64,000 nucleotides of DNA from Flavobacteriales bacterium (lineage in GTDB: Bacteria; Bacteroidota; Bacteroidia; Flavobacteriales_E; Vicingaceae): positions 156,746 to 220,745 of the forward strand of contig JACJZA010000009.1 in assembly GCA_020635825.1 (NCBI GenBank). The letters run 5' to 3'. The position numbers and the translations under genes are program-made. Under the pieces are notes generated by a model, which did not search any database, had not been told where the DNA came from, and saw only the letters and a program-made list of their open reading frames with translations. Shown here one piece after another: positions 9,057 through 18,402 of this stretch; the stretch's first letter is position 1, and the number at the start of each line of letters is the position of its first letter.

Positions 9057-9443
9057 ATGGAAAAATTTGAGCTTAAAGAATCAGTAAAAGTTCCTAGAAT
9101 TTTAATTGATTATAAAAAAGGTGAAATTAAAATCATAGGAAGATCAACCCTTCAAAATCCTTCTGAATTTTATCCTCGTTTAACAGAATTATTCAGTCTT
9201 TATTGCTTAAACCCACAACCTGAAACTAAAATTCTAATTGATTTAGAATATTATTCAAATGAGTCGGCTCCTTATTTATTTTCTATAATTAAACTTTTAA
9301 TTGAATTAGATACTCAAAACAAAAGCAAAATTGCTTTAGTTTGGCATTACGATCCAGATGATTATCATATCATTAAAGATATCAATTCTTTAAGTTCACA
9401 ACTCAATTATAAGATTAATGCTTACGCATACGAACTTATTTAA
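9057..9443 (+). CDS. SiaC-family (DUF1987) regulatory phosphoprotein-like
   Basis: 128 residues, the full length of the DUF1987/SiaC family. Family landmarks are GEIKIIGRSTLQNPSEFYPR (compare the GRSIPENxxxFY motif), a conserved ILIDLEYYSNESAP strand-helix turn and ALVWHYDPDDYHI (compare the W-Y-x-x-x-D-D motif). In Pseudomonas, SiaC is phosphorylated by SiaB, dephosphorylated by the SpoIIE-type phosphatase SiaA, and in turn controls a diguanylate cyclase. The phosphoacceptor threonine in the usual NTSS motif appears to be replaced here (SNESA, aligned by eye), leaving a serine nearby. Two SpoIIE-type phosphatases lie 1.5-7 kb upstream. Confidence 0.75.
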   Translation: MEKFELKESVKVPRILIDYKKGEIKIIGRSTLQNPSEFYPRLTELFSLYCLNPQPETKILIDLEYYSNESAPYLFSIIKLLIELDTQNKSKIALVWHYDPDDYHIIKDINSLSSQLNYKINAYAYELI

Positions 9444-9444
9444 T

Positions 9445-9636
9445 CTACTTTGCTATATATATTGGATTTAGGTAATACTGCTTTCCAAAATTAGCTAATA
9501 CCCATTTTTTTAATTCTTCAACTTCTTCATCCAAAAGTCTTTGATAAGCTTTGGCTAATTCTTTTCTAAAAAGTTTTACATCGAAGCTTACTTTTCTCAA
9601 TAAGTCTTTGGTGTATTCTAACATTTCTTTAGCCAT
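9445..9636 (-). CDS. Small conserved-looking helical protein, 63 aa
   Basis: The sequence is strongly amphipathic and charged (MLEYTKDLLRKVSFDVKLFR, LLDEEVEELKKWVLANFG), with no signal peptide or membrane segment. It ends one base from the SiaC-like gene on the other strand, so the two transcripts converge. I recall similar short proteins in many Bacteroidetes but know no function. The clean start and good coding pattern support a real gene. Confidence 0.6.
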   Translation of the reverse strand: MAKEMLEYTKDLLRKVSFDVKLFRKELAKAYQRLLDEEVEELKKWVLANFGKQYYLNPIYIAK

Positions 9637-9774
9637 AATTTCTATTTGTTAAGGATAATAAATTTAAATAATTTCAGTCAAATAAAAAAATATTTTAGAG
9701 GACTAACTAGATAACTTAATTTAGCCGCTAATTATTATTGACTAACTTTACATTTAACATTTTTTAATAAAAAC

Positions 9775-11532
9775 ATGAAAAAACTAAAGCTGTTATACTT
9801 ATTTCTAATCCTTTTTGTTTCATTTCAAATTAATGCTTCTGAAATAAAATATAAAGTAGCAATGTCAGAGCCTCATACTCATTATTTTGAGGTGACAATG
9901 AATGTGTTAGATTATCAGAAAGAATACTTCGATATTCAAATGCCTGTTTGGGCTCCAGGTTCTTATTTAGTAAGAGAATTTTCTAAAAATGTAGAGACGC
10001 TTAAAGCAAAAGCTGATGATAAAGAAATTAAAACACAACAGCTAAATAAAAACACTTGGAGAGTTTTTAGTAACAATAGTAAAAATGTATCTATCAGTTA
10101 CATGGTTTACGCATTTGAAATGAGTGTAAGAACCAGTTTTATTGATGCTTCTCATGGCTATTTTAATGGTACTAGCTTATTTATGTTTATAGATGAACTT
10201 AAAAATGAAAAGTCTACACTTACTGTTATACCTTATAAAGATTGGAAAAAAGTAAGTACCAGTCTTCGTAAAATATCTGAGACAGAATTTATTTATGAAG
10301 CTGATAATTATGATGTTTTAGTTGATTCTCCTGTTGAAATTGGTAATCAAGTCACTTTTGACTTTACATCAGCTGGTGTTCTTCATCATGTTGCCATGTA
10401 TGGGGAAGGGAATTATGACATTGATCGATTAAAAGTAGATATGGCTAAAATTACTGACGCTGCTACGAAAGTATTTGGTGAGAACCCAAACAAAGAATAT
10501 ACTTTTATTATTCATAACCTCACACAAGGCAGTGGTGGATTAGAGCATTTGAGCTCAACCACACTTCAGGTAAACAGATGGACGTACAAAGGAGATGATT
10601 ACAATGGTTTTTTAAGTTTAGTAGCTCATGAGTATTTTCATCTTTGGAATGTAAAAAGAATTAGACCAATTACATTAGGACCATTTGATTATAATAGCGA
10701 AAATTATACTGACCTTTTATGGGTAATGGAAGGTTTTACAAGCTATTATGATGAACTATTATTATACCGTGCTGGTTATTATTCTGAAGAAGAAATTATT
10801 AGAAAATTTAACGGGTCTATTAACAGTATTGAAAATCAACCCGGAAACAAAGTTCAGCCAGTTGCAGATGCAAGTTTTAATGCATGGATTAAAGCATACC
10901 GTCCTAATGAAAATAGTTATAACACAACCATTTCTTATTACACAAAAGGTTCGGTAGTAGCAAACATGCTAGATTTAATGATTATTAATTCTACAAAAGG
11001 TAAAAAATCTTTAGACAATGTAATGCAATATTTATATAATGAATATTATAAAAAACAACAAAGAGGGTTCACAATTGAGGAAATGCAAAAAGCTCTTGAA
11101 ACAGTTTCAGGACTCAAATTAGATGATTTCTTTAATAAATACATATTTGACACACAAACTTTTGATTATCCCTCAATTTATGGATTTGCAGGATGCAAAG
11201 TTGAAACCAGTCAAAATAATCGTCCCAGCTTAGGAGTAAATTCATCGGGAAATATTATTAAAAGTGTAACTAAAAATAGTTCTGCCTATGATGGTGGGTT
11301 AAATGTGAATGATGAAATTATTGCCATTGACGGGTTTAGAGTAACAGATAATTTATCTGACTTTATAGATAGTAAAAATGTTGGAGATAAAATTTCAATA
11401 ACCATTAGCAGAGATAACATTCTTCAAACTATAGACATAGTATTAAAAGAACGAGGAAATACATACTATCAAATTTATAAAGCCACAAAAGATATTAATT
11501 CTGTTTACAAAAAGTGGTTAGAAAAAATATGA
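9775..11532 (+). CDS. M61-family aminopeptidase-like metalloprotease with PDZ domain
   Basis: 585 residues with a cleavable signal peptide (to about 21, VSFQINASE). The N-terminal beta domain resembles that of M61 glycyl aminopeptidases. The zinc site is HEYFHLWNVKR near residue 285, preceded by GSGGLEHLSS, and the third ligand is likely in WVMEGFTSYYDELLL. The C-terminal PDZ domain (about 480-560; NNRPSLGVNSSGN, YDGGLNVNDEIIAIDG) is usual in this family. It is periplasmic and trims peptides with small N-terminal residues. It heads a tight five-gene run; its stop overlaps the folA start (ATGA). Confidence 0.9.
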   Translation: MKKLKLLYLFLILFVSFQINASEIKYKVAMSEPHTHYFEVTMNVLDYQKEYFDIQMPVWAPGSYLVREFSKNVETLKAKADDKEIKTQQLNKNTWRVFSNNSKNVSISYMVYAFEMSVRTSFIDASHGYFNGTSLFMFIDELKNEKSTLTVIPYKDWKKVSTSLRKISETEFIYEADNYDVLVDSPVEIGNQVTFDFTSAGVLHHVAMYGEGNYDIDRLKVDMAKITDAATKVFGENPNKEYTFIIHNLTQGSGGLEHLSSTTLQVNRWTYKGDDYNGFLSLVAHEYFHLWNVKRIRPITLGPFDYNSENYTDLLWVMEGFTSYYDELLLYRAGYYSEEEIIRKFNGSINSIENQPGNKVQPVADASFNAWIKAYRPNENSYNTTISYYTKGSVVANMLDLMIINSTKGKKSLDNVMQYLYNEYYKKQQRGFTIEEMQKALETVSGLKLDDFFNKYIFDTQTFDYPSIYGFAGCKVETSQNNRPSLGVNSSGNIIKSVTKNSSAYDGGLNVNDEIIAIDGFRVTDNLSDFIDSKNVGDKISITISRDNILQTIDIVLKERGNTYYQIYKATKDINSVYKKWLEKI

Positions 11533-12035
11533 TTGTTTCATTAATAGTTGCCATTGCTGAAAACAATGCAATAGGTTTAAATAACGATTTACTATGGCAT
11601 TTACCTAATGACATGAAGTACTTTAAGGAAGTTACTACAGGTCATCATATCATTACCGGAAGAAAGAATTACATTTCTATTCCAGAGAAATACCGGCCTC
11701 TTGTTAATAGAACAAATTTGGTTTTAACTCGAGGTAGTTTTGATGAAAAGGGATGTAAATGTTTCAGCAATCTTGAAACTGCTATTAATCATGCTAAAGA
11801 AAATGATGAATATGAACTTTTTATCATTGGAGGAGGACAAATCTACAAAGAGGCATTAGAAAAAGGAGTAATCGATAAAATGTACATTACTCATGTACAT
11901 GAGTCATTTGAAGCTGACACATTCTTTCCTGATATTGATTTTAACCAATGGAAACAAATTAGCTCCATCACATTTGATAAGGATGAAAAACATCCTTATG
12001 CTTATACATTTGCTGTTTATGAAAAATTGAACTAA
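11529..12035 (+). CDS. folA: Dihydrofolate reductase
   Basis: 168 residues. MIVSLIVAIAENNAIGLNND at the N-terminus, LLWHLPNDMKYFKEVTTG, IITGRKNYISIP and FIIGGGQIYKEAL are the classic NADPH and folate-binding motifs; the active-site acid is the Asp in LPNDMKYF. It reduces dihydrofolate to tetrahydrofolate with NADPH. The ATG at 11529 overlaps the upstream stop by four bases and starts directly at the first beta strand; a GTG five codons upstream is in frame but less likely. A thyA gene is not seen here. Confidence 0.96.
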   Translation: MIVSLIVAIAENNAIGLNNDLLWHLPNDMKYFKEVTTGHHIITGRKNYISIPEKYRPLVNRTNLVLTRGSFDEKGCKCFSNLETAINHAKENDEYELFIIGGGQIYKEALEKGVIDKMYITHVHESFEADTFFPDIDFNQWKQISSITFDKDEKHPYAYTFAVYEKLN

Positions 12036-12059
12036 CTTAGATTATCAAAATAAATCTAC

Positions 12060-12872
12060 ATGAAAAATACCTTATTCATTTTTTTTGCATCATTAGTATT
12101 ATTTACTGGTTGTAAAAAATCCGATCGAGATGAAGATGACTCAACAAATTCATCTGAAGACTATGCTCTTTCTACAGGATTGATCATGGATGTTTTTAAA
12201 ATTGTGCATCAAGCATCAAATACTTCATCCGGAATAGTTAGTTCTACTTCATTAGATTCCAATTCTGTTTTTGGATGTGATACCATTATTTTTGATGCTT
12301 TATCTTCTCCTAAAACATTGACAATTGAATTTGATGAAAATTGTACCTCTTCATCTGTTTCAAGAGGAGGTGTTATTTACTCCACTTATTCTGGATATTA
12401 TGATGTTCCTGGTACTGTAATTACTATTCATTTATACAACTATTCATATAATGAACATGTTTTTTATTCTGGTTCTATTTCCTGTCAATTAACTGACACA
12501 TCCAATGGAGTTTATAATTATTCATTCAATACTTCTGATATAAAAATTAAAAACAAATACAATCAGAATGTCTTTTATAATGCTAATTACCAAATTAAAG
12601 TTATTTCAGGAAGTAATACACCATTATTTATAGATGATGAATATTTAGTAACTGGCTCAATGACGGGTAGAGCCTTTAGAGGAAATGGATTTTCAGCTCA
12701 AATTAATGACAGTTTAACAGCTAGTGGAAATTGTAATTGGATAACTTCAGGTAATGTATCTATTAAACCAGATACTAAAAGTACTAGGAATCTAGATTTT
12801 GGTGGAGGTGGTTGTGATGCAACTATTACAATAAGCATTTACGAACTTGATTACGAATACTCAATACCTTAA
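12060..12872 (+). CDS. Lipoprotein of unknown function
   Basis: 270 residues. MKNTLFIFFASLVLFTGCKKSDRDEDD is a lipoprotein signal with Cys18 followed by a charged acidic tether, a sign of outer-membrane or surface lipoproteins. The rest is Ser/Thr/Tyr/Asn-rich and beta-stranded, with paired cysteines (FGCDTIIFD, ENCTSS, GNCNW, GGGCDATITIS). It sits in the M61-folA-flavin reductase run with a gap of only three bases to the next gene, but no functional link is obvious. Confidence 0.7.
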   Translation: MKNTLFIFFASLVLFTGCKKSDRDEDDSTNSSEDYALSTGLIMDVFKIVHQASNTSSGIVSSTSLDSNSVFGCDTIIFDALSSPKTLTIEFDENCTSSSVSRGGVIYSTYSGYYDVPGTVITIHLYNYSYNEHVFYSGSISCQLTDTSNGVYNYSFNTSDIKIKNKYNQNVFYNANYQIKVISGSNTPLFIDDEYLVTGSMTGRAFRGNGFSAQINDSLTASGNCNWITSGNVSIKPDTKSTRNLDFGGGGCDATITISIYELDYEYSIP

Positions 12873-12875
12873 ATC

Positions 12876-13715
12876 ATGTTATCGATTAATCCTAAAGAAA
12901 TTCCTGTTCCAAAACTACATCATTATTTGTTGGGAGCTGTTGGCCCAAGACCAATTGCATTTGCAAGTACTATTGATAAAAATGGTAACAGAAATTTAAG
13001 TCCTTTTAGTTTTTTTAATGTGTTTAGTGCCAATCCACCTATCATGGTTTTTTCCCCTGCACGTAGTGGTAGAACTGGTGAAACTAAAAACACTTTTGAT
13101 AATGCCAAAGAAACTCATGAAGTAGTCATCAATATTGTAAATTATGATATTGTTCAACAAATGTCTTTATCAAGTTCCCCATACTCAAAAGAAATTGATG
13201 AGTTTGAAAAATCAGGATTAACACCAATTGCATCTGATATTGTTAAACCCTATAGAGTAAAAGAATCTCCGGTTCAATTTGAATGTAAAGTAAACGACAT
13301 TATTGAGCTTGGAGAAGGTGGCGGAGCCGGCAATTTGATTATTTGTGAGGTGGTTAAAATTCATATCAATGAAAAAGTGTTGGATGAAAATGGAATGATT
13401 GACCAACACAAAATAGATTTAGTGAGTCGTATGGGTGGAAATTGGTATTGCAGAGCCGATAAAAACTCCATGTTTGAAATCCAAAAACCTATTACTACAA
13501 TAGGCATTGGTGTAGATCAAATACCTGAAGAAATAAGAAACAGTAAAGTTTTAACTGGTAACGATTTAGGTTTATTAGGAAGTGTTGAAGCCATTCCTAC
13601 AGAAGAAGAAGTAAATAATTATAATGCTACAAAAGGAGATAAACACCAAATAGCAAAAAGTCTTTTAGCAGAAGGTGATATAATGGATGCATGGAAAGTA
13701 TTGTTAAGTAAATAA
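12876..13715 (+). CDS. Flavin reductase-like FMN-binding oxidoreductase
   Basis: 279 residues. The N-terminal flavin reductase domain (about 20-180) carries GAVGPRPIAFASTIDKNGN, NLSPFSFFNVFSANPPIMVF and KNTFDNAKETHEVVINIV, typical of DIM6/NTAB-type split-barrel flavoproteins that bind FMN. The extra 80-residue C-terminal part (DQIPEEIRNSKVLTGNDLG, SVEAIPTEEEV) is common in the longer Bacteroidetes members. It probably reduces free flavin or a small substrate with NAD(P)H; the physiological acceptor is unknown. Gaps of three bases on both sides mark it as part of the operon with the AtoE-like transporter. Confidence 0.85.
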   Translation: MLSINPKEIPVPKLHHYLLGAVGPRPIAFASTIDKNGNRNLSPFSFFNVFSANPPIMVFSPARSGRTGETKNTFDNAKETHEVVINIVNYDIVQQMSLSSSPYSKEIDEFEKSGLTPIASDIVKPYRVKESPVQFECKVNDIIELGEGGGAGNLIICEVVKIHINEKVLDENGMIDQHKIDLVSRMGGNWYCRADKNSMFEIQKPITTIGIGVDQIPEEIRNSKVLTGNDLGLLGSVEAIPTEEEVNNYNATKGDKHQIAKSLLAEGDIMDAWKVLLSK

Positions 13716-13718
13716 TTT

Positions 13719-15110
13719 ATGAGCTTTTCTGAAAAATATTCAAAGCTTTTTAAATATATACTCCCTACTCCTTTTACTATTGCTGTAATTCTTACATTCC
13801 TTACTTTTTTAATAGCCTTAGTTGTAACGACTCCACCAAATATTTCAATAACATCATATAGTATCGATTTATTAAAATATTGGGAAGATGGAGTATGGAA
13901 CTCTGGTTTGATGGTTTTTGCACTTCAAATGATGTTAATGTTAGTTTTAGGACATACTTTAGCATTAACCATTCCTGTAAATAAAATTATTTCATCTGCA
14001 GTAAAAAGTTGTGATTCAACAGCTAAATCAGCTGCTTTAGTTACTTTTTTAACCGTATTGGTAAGTTTATTTAATTGGGGGTTAGGATTAATATTTGGAG
14101 CCATATTTGCGAGAAAAGTAGCCGAACATGCTAAAAAAAATCTAATCCCTTTAAATTATCCTTTAATTGGTGCAGCAGGTTATTCAGGATTAATGGTTTG
14201 GCATGGAGGTTTGTCAGGTTCATCTTTAGCTAAAGTAGCCGAAAACAACCACTTGAAAGAAATGATGAATGGAATATTAAATGAAATTCAAATTTCTTCT
14301 TTACCTGAAAAAATTTCATATTGGGAAACAGTAGGATCTTCAATGAATATCTCAGTGATGTTACTTTTAGTGATTCTGTTACCTTTATCAATGTATTGGA
14401 TTGGTAAAAAATCAAAATCAATAGATTTCTCTATCTCTGAAAATAAAAAGAATTTAGCCACTAAAGAAAACATAATTGGAGCGGAAAAACTAGACTATTC
14501 AAGATTATTTTCTATTTTATTCGGAGGAATTTTATTCGTATATATTTTTCATAAAATAATTGTAGAATATGAATGGAATGTATTGGAATTCTTTACTCCC
14601 AACAATATCAATTTATTACTTTTTGCCTTAGCTATTGTTTTACATAAAAACTTCACTTCATTCCTTAATGCTATTGATGAATCGATTTCAGGTGCTTCAG
14701 GAATATTAATTCAATTTCCATTGTATTTTGGAATCATGGGCATCATGAGAAGTTCAGGTTTAGTGAATGAAATTTCTGACTTTTTTGTGCAAATTTCTAA
14801 TAGTACTACCTACCCCATTTTTACATTTTTGAGCGCAGGATTAGTTAATATTTTTGTTCCTAGTGGTGGTGGTCAATGGGCTGTTCAAGGACCAATTATA
14901 ATTCAAGCTGCTACAGATTTAGGATTATCATTGCCAAAAAGTATATTAGCATTAGCTTATGGAGATCAGTTAACTAATATGCTTCAACCATTTTGGGCTT
15001 TACCTTTATTAGGAATAACGGAATTAAAAGCAAAAGAAATACTTCCTTATACTTTATTCTTAATGATGATTGGAGGAATTATTTTTGTTTCTTGTTTATT
15101 AATTTTCTAA
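13719..15110 (+). CDS. AtoE-like short-chain fatty acid transporter
   Basis: 463 residues, about ten to twelve membrane segments. The start (SEKYSKLFKYILPTPFTIAV), the stretch FNWGLGLIFGAIFARKVA, AAGYSGLMVWHGGLSGSSL and FVPSGGGQWAVQGPIII near the C-terminus are hallmarks of the AtoE/TIGR00366 family, which moves short-chain fatty acids across the inner membrane. It is the last gene of the run that begins at 9775 and overlaps the convergent ABC permease gene by four bases. No acetoacetate-degradation genes are adjacent, so the cargo is open. Confidence 0.9.
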   Translation: MSFSEKYSKLFKYILPTPFTIAVILTFLTFLIALVVTTPPNISITSYSIDLLKYWEDGVWNSGLMVFALQMMLMLVLGHTLALTIPVNKIISSAVKSCDSTAKSAALVTFLTVLVSLFNWGLGLIFGAIFARKVAEHAKKNLIPLNYPLIGAAGYSGLMVWHGGLSGSSLAKVAENNHLKEMMNGILNEIQISSLPEKISYWETVGSSMNISVMLLLVILLPLSMYWIGKKSKSIDFSISENKKNLATKENIIGAEKLDYSRLFSILFGGILFVYIFHKIIVEYEWNVLEFFTPNNINLLLFALAIVLHKNFTSFLNAIDESISGASGILIQFPLYFGIMGIMRSSGLVNEISDFFVQISNSTTYPIFTFLSAGLVNIFVPSGGGQWAVQGPIIIQAATDLGLSLPKSILALAYGDQLTNMLQPFWALPLLGITELKAKEILPYTLFLMMIGGIIFVSCLLIF

Positions 15111-16342
15111 ACCGTTGGCAAATCATCAACAGATTTAGAATCTAGGGCATCTCTTAACCCATTCCCTACCAAGACAAATGCTAATACCATTAATATAATA
15201 GCAACACCAGGTAATACAGCTAAATATGCATCACAGGTAATAATGTAACCTTTATGTTCAGAAATCATTTTACCCCAAGTTGCTTGAGGTGGTTGGGCTC
15301 CAATTCCTAAATAACTTAGTCCTGCTTCAATTAAGATGGCAGCGGCAAAATTAATGGCTGAAATCACAATAACAGGACCTAAAACATTAGGAATAATGTG
15401 TCTAAATATGATTCTTCTATTGGTAAATCCTAATGCCCTTCCTGCTTCTACGAATTCTTTTTCTCTTAAACTCAATACCTGACCACGAACTACTCTTGCA
15501 ACCTCTACCCACATGGTTAATCCTACTGCAACAAATACTTGCCAAAAATCTTTACCTAAAGCTAAAGTAATAGCAATTACCAATAATAATGTCGGTATAG
15601 ACCAAACCACATTTATTATCCACATAATTACATCATCTACCCAACCTCTAAAATAACCTGCTAAAGCACCTAAACTGATTCCAATAACCAATGAAATAAA
15701 AACAGAAATAAATCCAACAGAAAGAGAAATCCAAGTACCAGCCATTAATCTACTCAACATATCTCTTCCATATTTATCGGTACCTAAATAGAACTTTTTA
15801 GCCACAACATTATTTTCTTCTACCATCTCACGCAATTCAAGGATTGACATTTCTTTTTTCCCCTCTTCCAAGGTATAGAACTCCAATATACCATCATGTT
15901 CAGATACTTTATTGTGATCTATAGCATAAACAACATCGGCAAGATTATACTTTTGAATTTGACCATTGTTAATCTCATTACCGGTGTATTTTTCAATAAT
16001 AATATTGCTCCCATCAAAACTATAATCGTAAATGGGAATAGTTTTGAAATCGCTTTCAGAACCGTAAGTTAATTTTTTCCAAAAACTTACATCTGAGGCT
16101 TTTTCGTTCTTTTTTATTCTAAGTAAATCTACTGTAAATCCTGGTTTTTTAGTAGTTACTTCTAAAATCTGGTCATTTGCTTTTGGTGTAGAATCCGGAC
16201 GAACTAAAGGTCCTGAAAGGGCTACTAAAGTCGCTAAGAAAATAATGCCTATACCGAATAATGCCAGCTTATTTTTTTTCATACGCTGCCAAGCATGGTA
16301 AGTCAATGATTTAGAGTATATATCTTTATTTTCTTTACCCAT
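15107..16342 (-). CDS. ABC transporter permease, oligopeptide/dipeptide (OppC/DppC) type
   Basis: 411 residues from the ATG at 16342. That ATG shares its A with the TAA of the upstream glycosyltransferase (TAATG), which supports this start over the ATG seven codons earlier. The N-terminal cytoplasmic part (SLTYHAWQRMKKNKLALFGI) and TM1 are typical of OppC. A large periplasmic insert (about 45-170) precedes the five-helix binding-protein-dependent transport domain, with the EAA loop EAGRALGFTNRRIIFRHIIP and LIEAGLSYLGIGAQPPQATW. Such long OppC variants occur in Bacteroidetes. No ATPase or binding protein lies nearby, so partners must be elsewhere. Confidence 0.88.
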   Translation of the reverse strand: MGKENKDIYSKSLTYHAWQRMKKNKLALFGIGIIFLATLVALSGPLVRPDSTPKANDQILEVTTKKPGFTVDLLRIKKNEKASDVSFWKKLTYGSESDFKTIPIYDYSFDGSNIIIEKYTGNEINNGQIQKYNLADVVYAIDHNKVSEHDGILEFYTLEEGKKEMSILELREMVEENNVVAKKFYLGTDKYGRDMLSRLMAGTWISLSVGFISVFISLVIGISLGALAGYFRGWVDDVIMWIINVVWSIPTLLLVIAITLALGKDFWQVFVAVGLTMWVEVARVVRGQVLSLREKEFVEAGRALGFTNRRIIFRHIIPNVLGPVIVISAINFAAAILIEAGLSYLGIGAQPPQATWGKMISEHKGYIITCDAYLAVLPGVAIILMVLAFVLVGNGLRDALDSKSVDDLPTV

Positions 16343-17448
16343 TAATATTTTCTTCCTTTCCATTCAAACTTTATAAAAAAAGATGCTAAACCTACACCTA
16401 CCACATAAATTGGATAAACCAACTGAGAAGCAATGTAATAAATTAATGCTTTTCTTCTTTTATAAAAAGTTGAAATCAAAAATAACAATATAAAATCAAT
16501 CAACCATTTACTTAGGAGTAAGATTATATAAACGGTTCTATTAGTGCCGATTAAAAGCACATGAGAATAGATGAATATCAAATTGATGTTCTCCAACAAC
16601 ACTAAAAATGAAATAAAAATTAAATATGGGCTTTGGTAAAACTTACTTTTAGAAGCCCATCTCAATCGTTGATTTAAAAATTCTTTTAAATTTGGTTGAG
16701 CTTTTGTCTCCACTATACTTTCTCTTGATAAAAATCCATCAATTTTAAACGATTTTTTCGTTAGTTTTTCTAACAAAAAAACATCATCACCCGAAGGAGT
16801 TTTATAATCATCATGTCCCTTTACATCTTTATATCTATCTTTATTTATAACAAGATTTGCTGCATTATTTAAAATCGGCTTTCCAAAACTCATCATTCCA
16901 AAAGTGATGGTTTGCATCGCCATCATATCTAATTGTTGAAATGAATTGAGGAAATTGGATTTTTCTTTAAAAACAACAGGACCAATTAACATTGATGTAT
17001 TTTGACTTATAGAGTTTGCTATTGTTTTTAACCAATTCACATCAAACACACAATCAGCATCAGTCATTACTACATAATTGAATTTAGTATGGTCAATTCC
17101 ATATTTTAAAGCTTCTTTTTTACCCTGCTTATTTTCTAGTTTTAAAACTTTGATATTAGGGTGTTTTATTTTAAGAATTAGCTCTAATGTTTCATCATCA
17201 CTATCATCATCTACTACAAGCACCTCAAATTTGTCTTTTGGATAGTTTTGTTTCAGTAACGAATCTATACAATTTTTTATATTTTTTTCTTCATTTCTTG
17301 CTGCTATTACAACTGACAATGAACATTCATTTTTAGTATTAGATTGTTTGCTATTTTTTATTCTATAAAAACCAAACAACATTAATATCACCATTATAAA
17401 ATAAATGGCTGTAATGATAATTGATAAATATAGAAAAACCATTTCCAT
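16342..17448 (-). CDS. Family 2 glycosyltransferase, membrane-anchored
   Basis: 368 residues: N-terminal membrane anchor (about 1-28), GT-A domain with SLSVVIAARNEEKNIKNCID, VLVVDDDSDDETLE, TDADCVFD (DxD metal site), an acceptor loop around KTPSGDDVFLLEKL (ED-type catalytic base) and the NQRLRWASKSK motif (QxxRW), then three or four C-terminal membrane helices. These features place it with processive or polyisoprenyl-linked transferases that make polysaccharide or glycolipid. It is coupled by TAATG to both neighbours. The preceding flippase-like gene hints at a lipid-linked product. Confidence 0.9.
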   Translation of the reverse strand: MEMVFLYLSIIITAIYFIMVILMLFGFYRIKNSKQSNTKNECSLSVVIAARNEEKNIKNCIDSLLKQNYPKDKFEVLVVDDDSDDETLELILKIKHPNIKVLKLENKQGKKEALKYGIDHTKFNYVVMTDADCVFDVNWLKTIANSISQNTSMLIGPVVFKEKSNFLNSFQQLDMMAMQTITFGMMSFGKPILNNAANLVINKDRYKDVKGHDDYKTPSGDDVFLLEKLTKKSFKIDGFLSRESIVETKAQPNLKEFLNQRLRWASKSKFYQSPYLIFISFLVLLENINLIFIYSHVLLIGTNRTVYIILLLSKWLIDFILLFLISTFYKRRKALIYYIASQLVYPIYVVGVGLASFFIKFEWKGRKY

Positions 17449-18386
17449 TATCTAAAACGGATTTGTTTGAAATTAAAAATGCCCATTAATGCTGGTATCG
17501 CAATATTAATCAACCATAAAGATAACGAAGCGGCTATAATTGAAACTGTATCATTAGACACTAGGCCAAAAACAAATACTGCCACAGATGTTCGCACTCC
17601 TATTTCTGATAATAAAATAGTTGGAATAATGGAAGCAAAAATGAAAGTAACAGGAATAAAAAAGAGTTCCGTGTCATTATTAAGATGAATATTGAATGCT
17701 TTTAGTACTAAATAAAATTGAATACAAAAAACTAAATACCTTATCATACTCAATAAAAATATATAAGTTATTTTATTATAGGAAATAGAAATCTCTTGAA
17801 GTGATTGCCAATTTTTCACAAAAGGAATTAGCTTAATAAGCTTTTTTAATTTTGGAATAAAAAGAAATAACAGTACTACAAAAGAAACGCTAAGAAGTAT
17901 AGTTAGATATGAATAATTGAGAAATGATAAATTGAATAAATGTTGAGTCAAAATGATTCCAACCGTTCCAATTATTAGTGTACATAGAAGTTGCATCATG
18001 GCATTAAAAGAAGTCAGCCAAATCAATTGTTTTCTATCAGTATTGGTATCCAATAAAAAAACTCTTGCAGGTATTTCGGCAACTCGATTAGGTGATATAA
18101 TACTAACCATAATTCCTGTAATAACAATTTTAAATGCCTCCCAAAATTTTATTTGAAAATACGATTCAATAATAGTTCTCCATTTGTAAGTTTCTAGCCC
18201 CCAATTGATAAACATTAACAAAAAAGCTATCGTTAAATAAACGATTCGAACTTTGGAAAATACTAAACTCAAGTCATTTTCATCAATCGAAGTCTTAACT
18301 TTATAAACAATGTAAACTAAGGCAAAAAGCCCTATCAATATTTTGAAGAGTATTGCAATATATTTGTATATTGTTTTTTTATTCAA
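17448..18386 (-). CDS. Lysylphosphatidylglycerol synthase-TM/UPF0104 family membrane protein (flippase-like)
   Basis: 312 residues with about eight membrane segments. The pattern KIRFVYLTIAFLLMFINWGL-like second helix, WRTIIESYF, GIMVSIISPNRVAEIPARVF and the C-terminal PTILLSEIGVRTSVAVFVFG match the integral-membrane family found fused to MprF and as stand-alone UPF0104 proteins, often beside glycosyltransferases. They are thought to move or present lipids across the inner membrane. It is first of a three-gene operon with glycosyltransferase and permease genes joined by TAATG. Confidence 0.8.
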   Translation of the reverse strand: MNKKTIYKYIAILFKILIGLFALVYIVYKVKTSIDENDLSLVFSKVRIVYLTIAFLLMFINWGLETYKWRTIIESYFQIKFWEAFKIVITGIMVSIISPNRVAEIPARVFLLDTNTDRKQLIWLTSFNAMMQLLCTLIIGTVGIILTQHLFNLSFLNYSYLTILLSVSFVVLLFLFIPKLKKLIKLIPFVKNWQSLQEISISYNKITYIFLLSMIRYLVFCIQFYLVLKAFNIHLNNDTELFFIPVTFIFASIIPTILLSEIGVRTSVAVFVFGLVSNDTVSIIAASLSLWLINIAIPALMGIFNFKQIRFR

Positions 18387-18402
18387 TAGTTGACATTATA
18401 AA

